Position numbers and translations under genes: made by a program. The notes under the pieces were generated by a model. The model made no database searches. It was not told the DNA's origin and was given only the letters and a program-made list of their open reading frames with translations. Below, in pieces: positions 1 through 6,645 of a stretch of DNA of 33,782 nucleotides. Origin of the DNA: Lachnospiraceae bacterium. GTDB lineage: Bacteria; Bacillota; Clostridia; Lachnospirales; Lachnospiraceae. Where the stretch lies: assembly GCA_024690885.1 (NCBI GenBank), contig JAILOI010000025.1, positions 1 to 33,782 of the forward strand, written 5' to 3'. Numbering within the stretch: the stretch's first letter is position 1; each line of letters begins with the position of its first letter.

Positions 1-39
1 ATATTTATCAAACAATATTAAATGGAAAGTAGGAAAGCT

Positions 40-552
40 ATGGATTATAGAATTAAAGATATTTTGTTAAATAATGCTAATGTCGTTCCAGATTATAATT
101 GGAATACAATTGAAAATGAGAACAATATTGTTTTTCCTGAAGACTATAAGTGGTTTTTGGAAAATTATGGGGTAGGCTCTATTAATGATTTTTTATGGAT
201 TCTTTCACCGATTTGTGATAATTTAAATCTAAATTCATTTGAGCAGTATAAGAGAATGAAGAATTCATATGAGATTATGAAAAATAGTAATTTAATTGAG
301 ATTGAATATGGTTTTTATGATAATGGTATTGGACTATTTCCATGGGGGATTACAGATAATGGCGATGAATTATATTTGAATTACTTGAATGGTAGTACAG
401 AAATAGTAGTATTTGCTTCAAGATATGCTGATATTATGTCTTGTAAAATGAATATTACTGATTTTTTGAGTGGAGTATTAACAAGAGAAATAGTGTGCAA
501 AATCTTTCCAGATGATTTCGTCTTAAATGACAATTATTTTGATTCGATTTAA
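40..552 (+). CDS. SMI1/KNR4 (SUKH) family protein, probable immunity protein
   Basis: The 170-residue product carries the SUKH pattern: an N-terminal FPEDYKWFLENYG segment (the family's usual 'lPedyk.Fl..yGgg' helix) and a later FPWGITDNGDELYLN strand region that resembles the family's conserved 'dngg..y..d' part. SUKH proteins commonly act as cytoplasmic immunity proteins for polymorphic or contact-dependent toxins; here that role is inferred from family alone, because no toxin gene lies in the window (it would be left of base 1). I prefer the ATG at 40, which has AGGAAAG at 31-37 before it, over the in-frame ATG at 22. The gene is far more AT-rich than the core genes to its right, with many ATA, AAT and TTA codons, which suggests acquisition. 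A second stop (TGA) follows the TAA directly. Confidence 0.75.
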   Translation: MDYRIKDILLNNANVVPDYNWNTIENENNIVFPEDYKWFLENYGVGSINDFLWILSPICDNLNLNSFEQYKRMKNSYEIMKNSNLIEIEYGFYDNGIGLFPWGITDNGDELYLNYLNGSTEIVVFASRYADIMSCKMNITDFLSGVLTREIVCKIFPDDFVLNDNYFDSI

Positions 553-824
553 TGATTTGTCAATGCCTTAGCACCACCAACTCTCTCCCTCTCAAACCCA
601 ACCAAAGTAAATCTGACCATCATCCCGAACCCGAATCGTCTCTCAGCTACGCTGATGTCAGTCGATGAAGGTGAGGGGGCGGGACAGCGAGTTAATGGTT
701 GTCAGTCTGCTTCTGGTACTTAATTTTTTCAATAGGTGTATCGGCAAGCAGTGGTTATGATAGGCAAGAAGATGCGTCAAAGGGGAGTCCGTTTAATAAA
801 GGAAGATATATACAAAACATATAG
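553..824 (+). other. Non-coding or decayed stretch: GC-rich island plus remnant reading frame
   Basis: No convincing intact gene lies between the SUKH gene and the metal operon. Bases about 556-720 are clearly more GC-rich than the flanks and are open in opposing frames: a plus frame from 556 to the TAA at 721-723, and a minus frame ending in a TAA at 549-551. Neither has a good ribosome site. A second segment, about 696-824, is AT-rich like the SUKH gene and is open on the plus strand until TAG at 822-824; its last residues read SSGYDRQEDASKGSPFNKGR and then five more. It stops one base before a terminator hairpin, as the 3' end of a real gene would. I read it as a decayed gene tail, with low confidence. 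Confidence 0.35.
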
Positions 825-866
825 GTGACAGCGTTGTGATCTCGCAGCGCTGTCACTTTTTATTTA
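825..866 (+). terminator. Rho-independent terminator, plus strand
   Basis: GTGACAGCG (825-833) pairs perfectly with CGCTGTCAC (848-856), and TTTTTATTTATTT follows on the plus strand. It follows the remnant frame ending at 824 and lies 7 bases from the stop of the convergent cadA-like gene. Read on the minus strand the tail is only weakly U-rich, so it may act in both directions but fits the plus strand better. Confidence 0.75.
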
Positions 867-2723
867 TTTGGTTTTTAATGCACGCATGGAATTTAGAATC
901 GCCAGTACAGCAACACCTACATCGGCAAATACCGCCAACCACATGTTGGCAAGTCCTAAGGCGCCGAGAATCAACACCAGAACCTTCACCCCGATGGCGA
1001 AGACGATGTTTTCTTTTACAATGCGCAGCGTCTTCTTGGCGATGGCAATCACCTTGGAAATCTTGGCGAGATCATCGTCCATAATGACGATATCAGCTGC
1101 TTCGATGGCAGCGTCGCTTCCTAAACTTCCCATTGCGATGCCCACGTCTGCACGCATAAGCACCGGCGCATCGTTGATACCGTCGCCTACGAATCCAACC
1201 TTGCCGGAGGCAGAGGCGAGATAGCCCTCGACCAAATCCACCTTGTCTCCCGGGAGGAGTTTTGCATGGACTTCATCTACACCAACAGCGGCGGCAACGG
1301 CCTGTGCAGTATCTTCATTATCTCCGGTTAACATAACGGTTTTACGAACTCCGACCTGCTTCATAGAAGCAATGGCTTTGGCGGCTTCTGCTTTCAATTC
1401 ATCTGCAATCACGACAGCACCCTGGTAGGAACCGTCGCAGGCTACATAACAGATGGTGCCTGCCTCTTGACATGGAGTGAAGGCAATCTGATGTGCATCC
1501 ATTAATTTCTCATTACCAACCAGTACCTGATGTCCGTCGAAGTCAACGGACACCCCATGGCCGGCTTCTTCTGTTGCATTTCCAACACGACTTAATATGA
1601 CGTCTTTGCCATATGCTTGACGGATGGACTGTGCAATCGGATGATTGGAGAAGGCCTCGCCGTAGGCGGCCAACTCTAAGAGGGTTGCTTCGGAGCCAAG
1701 CACCGGAAGCACGTGGGTAACTGCGAAGCTTCCCTTGGTGAGGGTTCCGGTCTTGTCCATCAGCAGGGTATCCATTCCGGCAATGGCTTCCAGGTAGTTG
1801 CTGCCCTTGACCAATACACCGATGCGGGAGGAAGCTCCAATACCACCGAAGAATCCCAGCGGAACGGAGATTACCAAGGCACATGGACAGGATACAATCA
1901 GGAAGATACAAGCACGGCTAATCCAATTGCTCCAACCGCCACCGAGAATCAATGGTGGAAGGATAGCCAGAAGAGCAGCACCGATGGTGACCACCGGTGT
2001 GTAATACTTGGCAAATCGGGTGATGAAGTTTTCCAGGCGTGCCTTCTTGGAGCTGGCATTCTCCACCAATTCCAGAATCTTGGCAACGGTGGAATCCTCG
2101 TACACCTTGGTAACGCGAATCTTCAGTGTGCCGTCCTGGTTGACACAGCCACTGATGACATCATCATCCACACGGACACGACGGGGAACGGATTCTCCGG
2201 TGAGTGCGGAGGTATCTAGGAAGGAACATCCATCGATGACGGTTCCATCCAGCGGAATGCGCTCTCCGGGTTTTACGACGATGATGCTGTCCACCGCCAC
2301 ATCTTCCGGATCCACTTCTTCCAAAACACCATCCACCTCGATGTTGGCATATTCCGGTGCGATGCTCATCATATCCGCAATGGACTGCCGGGATTTACCA
2401 ACCGCATAGCTTTGGAACAACTCACCAATCTGGTAGAAGAGCATAACTGCCATTGCTTCGGAATATTCCCCCATGGCAAAGGCTGCAAAGGTGGCAACCA
2501 TCATCAGGAAATTCTCATCAAACACCTGTCCGTGGGAGATGTTGATGGCAGCCTTACGGATGACGTCATATCCGATGATCAGGTATGGAATTACGTAGAT
2601 GAGGAATTGTCCCCACCAGGGCACCATATCCAATCCACCACTGTGTTCCACCACCAACAGGATAAAAAAGATAGCCAGTACCACCAGGATACGGTGTAAC
2701 ATTTTCTTCTGTTTCTTGTTCAT
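864..2723 (-). CDS. cadA: P1B-type heavy-metal translocating ATPase (Zn/Cd/Pb exporter type)
   Basis: The 619-residue membrane ATPase exports divalent soft metals using ATP. Visible motifs in order are TGES in the actuator domain, CPCAL in the metal-transport helix, the phosphorylation site DKTGTLTKG (Asp about 323), the NHP motif of heavy-metal ATPases, and GDGINDAP. A final helix contains FADVGVAVLAILN; the Asp-x-Gly there is typical of the Zn/Cd/Pb (P1B-2) subgroup rather than copper pumps. There is no N-terminal metal-binding domain: translation starts just before the first membrane helices, and the HMA domain is the separate upstream gene. The ATG at 2723 has GGAG nine bases upstream and is preferred to a TTG at 2771, which would read through a hairpin. 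Third gene of the repressor-HMA-ATPase operon. Confidence 0.93.
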   Translation of the reverse strand: MNKKQKKMLHRILVVLAIFFILLVVEHSGGLDMVPWWGQFLIYVIPYLIIGYDVIRKAAINISHGQVFDENFLMMVATFAAFAMGEYSEAMAVMLFYQIGELFQSYAVGKSRQSIADMMSIAPEYANIEVDGVLEEVDPEDVAVDSIIVVKPGERIPLDGTVIDGCSFLDTSALTGESVPRRVRVDDDVISGCVNQDGTLKIRVTKVYEDSTVAKILELVENASSKKARLENFITRFAKYYTPVVTIGAALLAILPPLILGGGWSNWISRACIFLIVSCPCALVISVPLGFFGGIGASSRIGVLVKGSNYLEAIAGMDTLLMDKTGTLTKGSFAVTHVLPVLGSEATLLELAAYGEAFSNHPIAQSIRQAYGKDVILSRVGNATEEAGHGVSVDFDGHQVLVGNEKLMDAHQIAFTPCQEAGTICYVACDGSYQGAVVIADELKAEAAKAIASMKQVGVRKTVMLTGDNEDTAQAVAAAVGVDEVHAKLLPGDKVDLVEGYLASASGKVGFVGDGINDAPVLMRADVGIAMGSLGSDAAIEAADIVIMDDDLAKISKVIAIAKKTLRIVKENIVFAIGVKVLVLILGALGLANMWLAVFADVGVAVLAILNSMRALKTK

Positions 2724-2749
2724 AACTTCTGTCTCCAATAGAATGAAAA

Positions 2750-2769
2750 GCGGCCGCAACAGCGACCGC
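2750..2769 (-). terminator. Intra-operon GC hairpin with short U run (attenuator-like)
   Basis: On the minus strand, eight bases pair with eight (one G-U pair) around a UGUU loop, followed by TTTTC. It lies between the HMA gene stop and the ATPase start. The T run is short, so partial termination or 3'-end protection of the upstream message is more likely than complete termination. Function is inferred from position. Confidence 0.5.
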
Positions 2770-2786
2770 AAGGATTACCTGTAAAA

Positions 2787-3005
2787 TTATGCGATCTCAA
2801 TCTCGCAGTCCGGCTCAACCTTCTTGCATGCTGCAACAGCGGCATTCAACAACTCGTCGAACTTCTCGTCCGGTGCTTCTAACATCAACTTCTGAGTCAT
2901 GAAGTTTACATTGGCATCTACCACACCCGGAATGTTCTTGATGGCTTCTTCCATCTTTGCTGCACAGTTGGCACAATCAACTTCACACTTAAACTTCTTC
3001 TTCAT
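2787..3005 (-). CDS. Free-standing HMA-domain metal-binding protein
   Basis: The 72-residue protein is a single heavy-metal-associated domain (ferredoxin-like fold). It has the metal loop CEVDCANCAAKM with Cys11 and Cys14, preceded by an additional Cys7, and then the usual pattern GVVDANVNFMTQKL. In many CadA/ZntA pumps this domain is fused to the ATPase N-terminus; here it is its own gene just upstream of an ATPase that lacks one. It probably delivers metal to the pump or acts as its regulatory domain in trans (inference). AGGAGAG lies eight bases before the ATG. Confidence 0.9.
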   Translation of the reverse strand: MKKKFKCEVDCANCAAKMEEAIKNIPGVVDANVNFMTQKLMLEAPDEKFDELLNAAVAACKKVEPDCEIEIA

Positions 3006-3033
3006 AATACATACTCTCCTTCATTATAAAAAA

Positions 3034-3393
3034 TCATTCTTCGATATGTTCCTTGCCTTGTCCGATGATGGTGCGTACATGATCGTCGGCCAAGGAGTAA
3101 ATCATCTGCTTGCCCTCGCGGCGAGCCTTCACCAGGCGGGCGGTCTTCAAAATCTTCAACTGATGAGAGACCGCGGACTGGGTCATATTCAAACTCTCTG
3201 CCAAATCACACACACATATTTCATTGGAAAACAACGCAAATAAAATTTTAATACGGGAGGAATCACCAAACACCTTGAACAGCTCGGCCAAGTCATACAT
3301 CTCGTCTTCATCCGGTAACTGCGCCCGTACACCTTCCACTACATCGCAATGTACGCAGGTTTCTTCGCAATGCGCTACATCTGCTACTGCCAT
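3034..3393 (-). CDS. ArsR/SmtB-family metal-sensing repressor (CadC-like)
   Basis: The 119-residue winged-helix repressor has both classical metal-site signatures. The CadC-type site is suggested by N-terminal cysteines (HCEETCVHCD) and the ICVCDL motif in the alpha-3 region. The SmtB-type alpha-5 site is present at the C-terminus as D-x-H-x10-H-x-x-E (DDHVRT...KEHIEE). The recognition helix is MTQSAVSHQLKIL. Proteins of this family leave DNA when Zn, Cd or Pb binds, releasing the operon. I chose the ATG at 3393 because AGGAGGA (3398-3404) precedes it ideally; an upstream in-frame ATG at 3438 would put the operator inside the coding region. First gene of the operon, in front of the HMA protein and ATPase it probably controls. 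Confidence 0.9.
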   Translation of the reverse strand: MAVADVAHCEETCVHCDVVEGVRAQLPDEDEMYDLAELFKVFGDSSRIKILFALFSNEICVCDLAESLNMTQSAVSHQLKILKTARLVKARREGKQMIYSLADDHVRTIIGQGKEHIEE

Positions 3394-3410
3394 AACGTCC
3401 TCCTTTTCAT

Positions 3411-3442
3411 ACATCTGAACATCTGAACGATTGTTCATATGT
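3411..3442 (-). promoter_or_regulatory. ArsR/SmtB-type operator, inverted repeat plus extra half-site
   Basis: On the plus strand ACATCTGAAC (3419-3428) and GTTCATATGT (3433-3442) form an inverted repeat around four bases with one mismatch. A second copy of ACATCTGAAC lies directly adjacent at 3411-3420. The TGAAC-n4-GTTCA core closely resembles known SmtB/ArsR operators. It begins just after the -10 box, so a bound repressor would cover the transcription start. Confidence 0.75.
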
Positions 3443-3444
3443 TC

Positions 3445-3472
3445 ATTATAGCACGAACCAAAGAAGAGTCAA
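3445..3472 (-). promoter_or_regulatory. Sigma-70-type promoter of the metal-resistance operon
   Basis: On the minus strand TTGACT (3467-3472) is followed by 16 bases and a perfect TATAAT (3445-3450). It drives the repressor-HMA-ATPase operon. Confidence 0.8.
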
Positions 3473-3488
3473 CCACTATATATTGTGT
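3473..3488 (+). promoter_or_regulatory. NrdR-box-like site 1
   Basis: The 16 bases match the published NrdR consensus acaCwAtATaTwGtgt at every position but the first. NrdR represses ribonucleotide reductase operons, and nrdD follows at 3721. The site abuts the -35 of the divergent metal operon. Confidence 0.6.
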
Positions 3489-3492
3489 TGGA

Positions 3493-3533
3493 TTTTCATA
3501 TCTACCACGTTAGGTGGTATCTTTTTATGAAAA
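3493..3533 (+). terminator. Hairpin with T run in the nrdD upstream region
   Basis: TACCAC (3503-3508) pairs with GTGGTA (3514-3519), followed by TCTTTTTA; an outer arm TTTTCATA/TATGAAAA (3493-3500/3526-3533) could extend it. No gene ends here on the plus strand, so it is either a leader attenuator for transcripts starting near site 1 or an isolated terminator. Confidence 0.45.
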
Positions 3534-3595
3534 AATTTATCTTTTTTCCATTTTTGGGGTTCCCTTTTTTCTCACTATGGTATATCATAGGTGAT

Positions 3596-3611
3596 GTACA
3601 AGATATTGTGT
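3596..3611 (+). promoter_or_regulatory. NrdR-box-like site 2
   Basis: GTACAAGATATTGTGT matches the NrdR consensus at nearly all positions. NrdR boxes usually come in closely spaced pairs; the nearest possible partner, at 3572-3587, matches only in its left half (TCACTAT). Confidence 0.55.
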
Positions 3612-3618
3612 TTGACCA

Positions 3619-3650
3619 TTTGTGATTTGTCTAGATTTTGTGATTTGTCT
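3619..3650 (+). repeat. 14-bp direct repeat in the nrdD leader
   Basis: TTTGTGATTTGTCT occurs twice, at 3619-3632 and 3637-3650, 18 bases apart start to start. It lies between NrdR-like site 2 and the nrdD ribosome site. Function unknown. Confidence 0.6.
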
Positions 3651-3720
3651 TGTAATTTCGCTTTTTCCATTGAATTATTAGAAAACTAGAGAAGTTTATA
3701 GTATAGAGGAGGAGTTTGTT

Positions 3721-5952
3721 TTGGAAACAAAGAATGTAGAAGTACGCACCCATATCATTAAGCGTAACGGTCGCGAGGTTGACTTCCAGAAGGAGAAAAT
3801 CGTGAACGCAATCCGTAAGGCCAATGCGGAGATCGCCGGAATTCATCAGATGAATGATTTCCAGATTCAGGCAGTTGCCGACAAGATTGCACGCCAGGTT
3901 GCGGAATCTTCTCATGCGGTGAATGTGGAGGACATCCAGGATATGGTCGAGACCGGCATCATGGAGATGCGTTGCTACGAAGTGGCTCAGAAGTATGTCC
4001 GCTATCGTTACAAGCGTGAGTTGTCCCGTAAGACCAATACCACAGATAACGGAATCCTTGCCCTCATTGATCAGCTCAACGAGGAAGTGAAGCAGGAGAA
4101 CTCCAACAAGAACCCAGTCATTAACTCTACCCAGAGAGATTATATGGCTGGCGAAGTTTCCAAGGACTTAACTCAGCGTGTTTTGTTGCCGGAGGAGATT
4201 ACCAAGGCACACGAAGAGGGTATCATCCACTTCCACGATTCCGATTATTTCGCACAGCGCGAGCACAACTGCGATTTGATCAACTTAGAGGATATGCTTC
4301 AGAACGGTACCGTGATTTCTGAAACCATGATTGAGCGCCCACATAGCTTTTTTACTGCTTGTAATGTAACCACACAGATCGTTGCCCAGGTTGCTTCCAA
4401 TCAGTATGGTGGACAGTCCTTCTCCTTGTCCCACTTGGCGCCGTTCGTTGATATCAGCCGTAAGAAGATTCGTGCCCAGGTGATTGCTGAGCGCGAGGAG
4501 TGTGGGGAATCCACCGATGATAAGATTGTAGATAAGCTGACCGAGAATCGTTTGGAGACCGAGATTCGCAACGGTATCCAGACCATCCAGTATCAGTTGA
4601 TTACATTGATGACCTGTAACGGCCAGGCACCGTTCGTTACCATGTTTATGTACTTAGACGAAGTTCCGGAGGGACAGACCCGTGAAGACCTTGCCAAGGT
4701 CATTAAGGAAGTTTTGCTTCAGCGTATGCAGGGCGTGAAGAATGAGAAGGGTGTTTGGGTAACACCGGCATTTCCGAAGCTCATCTATGTGTTGGATGAG
4801 GACAATATCCATGAGGATTCTCCATTCTTCTACTTAACTGAGTTGGCTGCCAAGTGTACCGCAAAGCGTATGGTTCCGGATTACATCTCTGCCAAGGTGA
4901 TGAAGGAATTGAAGGGTGGCGATTTATATACTTGTATGGGCTGCCGTTCGTTCTTGACACCGGATCGTTTTACTGCTGCCGGCATTGGTAATATCGAGAA
5001 ACGTAAGAACTACCGTGAAGGCGAGCGTCGTTACTACGGACGTTTCAACCAGGGCGTGGTAACCATCAACTTGGTTGACGTGGCTTGTTCTTCCTACGGT
5101 GATATGGATAAATTCTGGGAAATCTTAGAGGACCGTCTGGAGTTATGCCACAGAGCACTTCGTTGCCGTCATGAGCGTTTGCTTGGCACCGTATCCGATG
5201 TTGCTCCGATTTTGTGGCAGCATGGTGCGCTGGCTCGTCTGGAAAAGGGTGAGACCATTGATCGTCTGTTATACAACGGATATTCCACCATCTCTTTGGG
5301 CTATGCCGGCTTAAGTGAGATGTGCTACCGTATGCTGGGTGTTTCTCATACCGATCCGATGGGCAAGGAATTTGCACTCAAGGTAATGCAGAAACTCAAT
5401 GACAAGTGTACCGAGTGGAAGACGGCAGAGAACATCGATTACTCCGTTTACGGAACACCGATGGAATCTACGACTTACAAGTTTGCGAAGAAGTTACAGA
5501 AGCGGTTTGGCATCATCCCGCATGTAACCGACAAGAACTACATTACCAACAGTTATCACGTTCATGTTACGGAAGAAATCGACGCCTTTGATAAGCTGAA
5601 ATTCGAGTCTGAATTCCAGAAGTTATCTCCGGGTGGTGCAATCAGCTACATCGAGGTTCCGAACATGCAGCACAACATTCCGGCAGTTATTTCTGTGATG
5701 AAGTTCATCTATGACAACATCATGTATGCAGAGTTAAATACCAAGAGTGATTTCTGCGAGGTTTGTGGATATGATGGAGAGATCAAGATTGTGGAAGACG
5801 GCTCCGGAAAGTTGATTTGGGAGTGTCCGAACTGCGGTAACCGTGACCAGGACAAGATGTCCGTTGCACGTCGTACCTGCGGCTATATCGGAACTCAGTT
5901 CTGGAACCAGGGACGTACCCAGGAAATCAAGGATCGTGTCCTTCATCTGTAA
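3721..5952 (+). CDS. nrdD: Anaerobic (class III) ribonucleoside-triphosphate reductase
   Basis: The 743-residue enzyme reduces ribonucleotides to deoxyribonucleotides with a glycyl radical and is oxygen-sensitive, so it acts in anaerobic growth. Residues about 1-100 form an ATP-cone allosteric domain (IKRNGREVDFQKEKIVNAI). The barrel holds candidate active-site cysteines in ACNVTTQIV and CMGCRSF. The C-terminus has two CxxC pairs, CEVCGYDGE and CPNCGNRD, which bind structural zinc, and the radical loop RRTCGYIG, with Gly721 the radical residue. The start is TTG, with AGGAGGAG at 3707-3714; no other start precedes the ATP-cone. The activase gene nrdG follows after a hairpin. NrdR-like boxes upstream suggest repression by NrdR. 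Confidence 0.97.
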   Translation: METKNVEVRTHIIKRNGREVDFQKEKIVNAIRKANAEIAGIHQMNDFQIQAVADKIARQVAESSHAVNVEDIQDMVETGIMEMRCYEVAQKYVRYRYKRELSRKTNTTDNGILALIDQLNEEVKQENSNKNPVINSTQRDYMAGEVSKDLTQRVLLPEEITKAHEEGIIHFHDSDYFAQREHNCDLINLEDMLQNGTVISETMIERPHSFFTACNVTTQIVAQVASNQYGGQSFSLSHLAPFVDISRKKIRAQVIAEREECGESTDDKIVDKLTENRLETEIRNGIQTIQYQLITLMTCNGQAPFVTMFMYLDEVPEGQTREDLAKVIKEVLLQRMQGVKNEKGVWVTPAFPKLIYVLDEDNIHEDSPFFYLTELAAKCTAKRMVPDYISAKVMKELKGGDLYTCMGCRSFLTPDRFTAAGIGNIEKRKNYREGERRYYGRFNQGVVTINLVDVACSSYGDMDKFWEILEDRLELCHRALRCRHERLLGTVSDVAPILWQHGALARLEKGETIDRLLYNGYSTISLGYAGLSEMCYRMLGVSHTDPMGKEFALKVMQKLNDKCTEWKTAENIDYSVYGTPMESTTYKFAKKLQKRFGIIPHVTDKNYITNSYHVHVTEEIDAFDKLKFESEFQKLSPGGAISYIEVPNMQHNIPAVISVMKFIYDNIMYAELNTKSDFCEVCGYDGEIKIVEDGSGKLIWECPNCGNRDQDKMSVARRTCGYIGTQFWNQGRTQEIKDRVLHL

Positions 5953-5974
5953 GTGTTACAAATTGTATTTATTC

Positions 5975-6008
5975 CCCTGCACCATGGTTTGCGGTGCAGG
6001 GATTTTTT
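5975..6008 (+). terminator. Terminator-like hairpin between nrdD and nrdG
   Basis: CCCTGCACC (5975-5983) pairs perfectly with GGTGCAGGG (5993-6001), followed by ATTTTTT. It lies only about 20 bases before the nrdG start, with no visible promoter between, so nrdG expression probably depends on read-through and is lower than that of nrdD (inference). Confidence 0.75.
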
Positions 6009-6027
6009 ACCAAGAGGGGTGATAGGT

Positions 6028-6525
6028 TTGTATTATTCTGTTATCAAATATCATGACATTGCCAACGGTACCGGCGTCCGGACGGTGTTGTTTGTTTCCG
6101 GATGTACCCATCACTGCAAGGGTTGCTTCCAGCCGCAGACCTGGGATTTTGACTATGGTCAGCCCTTTACCGATGAGGTAGCCCGGGAAATTATCGATTC
6201 CTTGGATGATCCCTTCACCGAGGGACTTACCCTGCTTGGTGGGGAACCCATGGAGCCGGTGAATCAGCGGGCCCTGCTCCCAATGATTCGCGAGATTAAG
6301 AAACTGCATCCGGACAAGAACATCTGGTGCTATTCCGGATACACCTATGAGACAGATTTGGTGGACCCGGATGGCAAGGCGCACTGCGAAGTGACGGATG
6401 AATTGCTGGATAGTTTTGATGTGCTGGTGGACGGTGAGTTTATATTGGAACTGCGGGATATCTCCCTACAATTCCGTGGCAGCAGCAATCAGCGAATCCT
6501 CAATTTAAGAGAGATGCGACACTAA
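6028..6525 (+). CDS. nrdG: Anaerobic ribonucleotide reductase activating protein (radical SAM)
   Basis: The 165-residue activase uses S-adenosylmethionine and a 4Fe-4S cluster to place the glycyl radical on NrdD. The cluster motif CTHHCKGC (CX3CX2C) lies near the N-terminus after DIANGTGVRTVLFVSG, and GGEP (LLGGEPMEP) is the SAM-binding loop. I chose the TTG at 6028 because AGAGGGG lies at 6013-6019 and the resulting start, (M)YYSVIKYHDIANG, matches the usual NrdG beginning. Longer in-frame extension to 5953 would read through the hairpin and is unlikely. The length is normal for the family. Confidence 0.95.
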   Translation: MYYSVIKYHDIANGTGVRTVLFVSGCTHHCKGCFQPQTWDFDYGQPFTDEVAREIIDSLDDPFTEGLTLLGGEPMEPVNQRALLPMIREIKKLHPDKNIWCYSGYTYETDLVDPDGKAHCEVTDELLDSFDVLVDGEFILELRDISLQFRGSSNQRILNLREMRH

Positions 6526-6531
6526 TTTGGT

Positions 6532-6565
6532 CCAGGCATTCCACCCGGGGTGCCTGGGCTTTTTT
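6532..6565 (+). terminator. Terminator after nrdG
   Basis: CCAGGCA (6532-6538) pairs with TGCCTGG (6551-6557) around a GC-rich loop; CTTTTTT follows. It ends the nrdDG unit. Confidence 0.85.
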
Positions 6566-6600
6566 ATTTCGGGCAGGTGGTTTTTCCGGAAAAAGGGATT

Positions 6601-6606
6601 TATAAT
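6601..6606 (+). promoter_or_regulatory. Probable -10 box of the GGDEF/EAL regulator gene
   Basis: A perfect TATAAT lies 40 bases before the chosen ATG and just after the nrdG terminator. I see no good -35 at the usual spacing. A start near 6613 would exclude the in-frame ATG at 6622 as having a usable ribosome site. Confidence 0.45.
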
Positions 6607-6645
6607 ATAAGGAACGATTCTATGATTGGAATGGGGGACTTTTTT

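Noticed and set aside
1713-2219. 168-codon plus-strand frame within the metal ATPase gene
   Set aside because: Antisense shadow of cadA. The minus frame has all P1B ATPase motifs, while this one has none.
3439-3720. Cobalamin or other riboswitch before nrdD
   Set aside because: No B12-box-like sequence or multi-helix junction is apparent; the region is better explained by NrdR-like boxes, one hairpin and a direct repeat.
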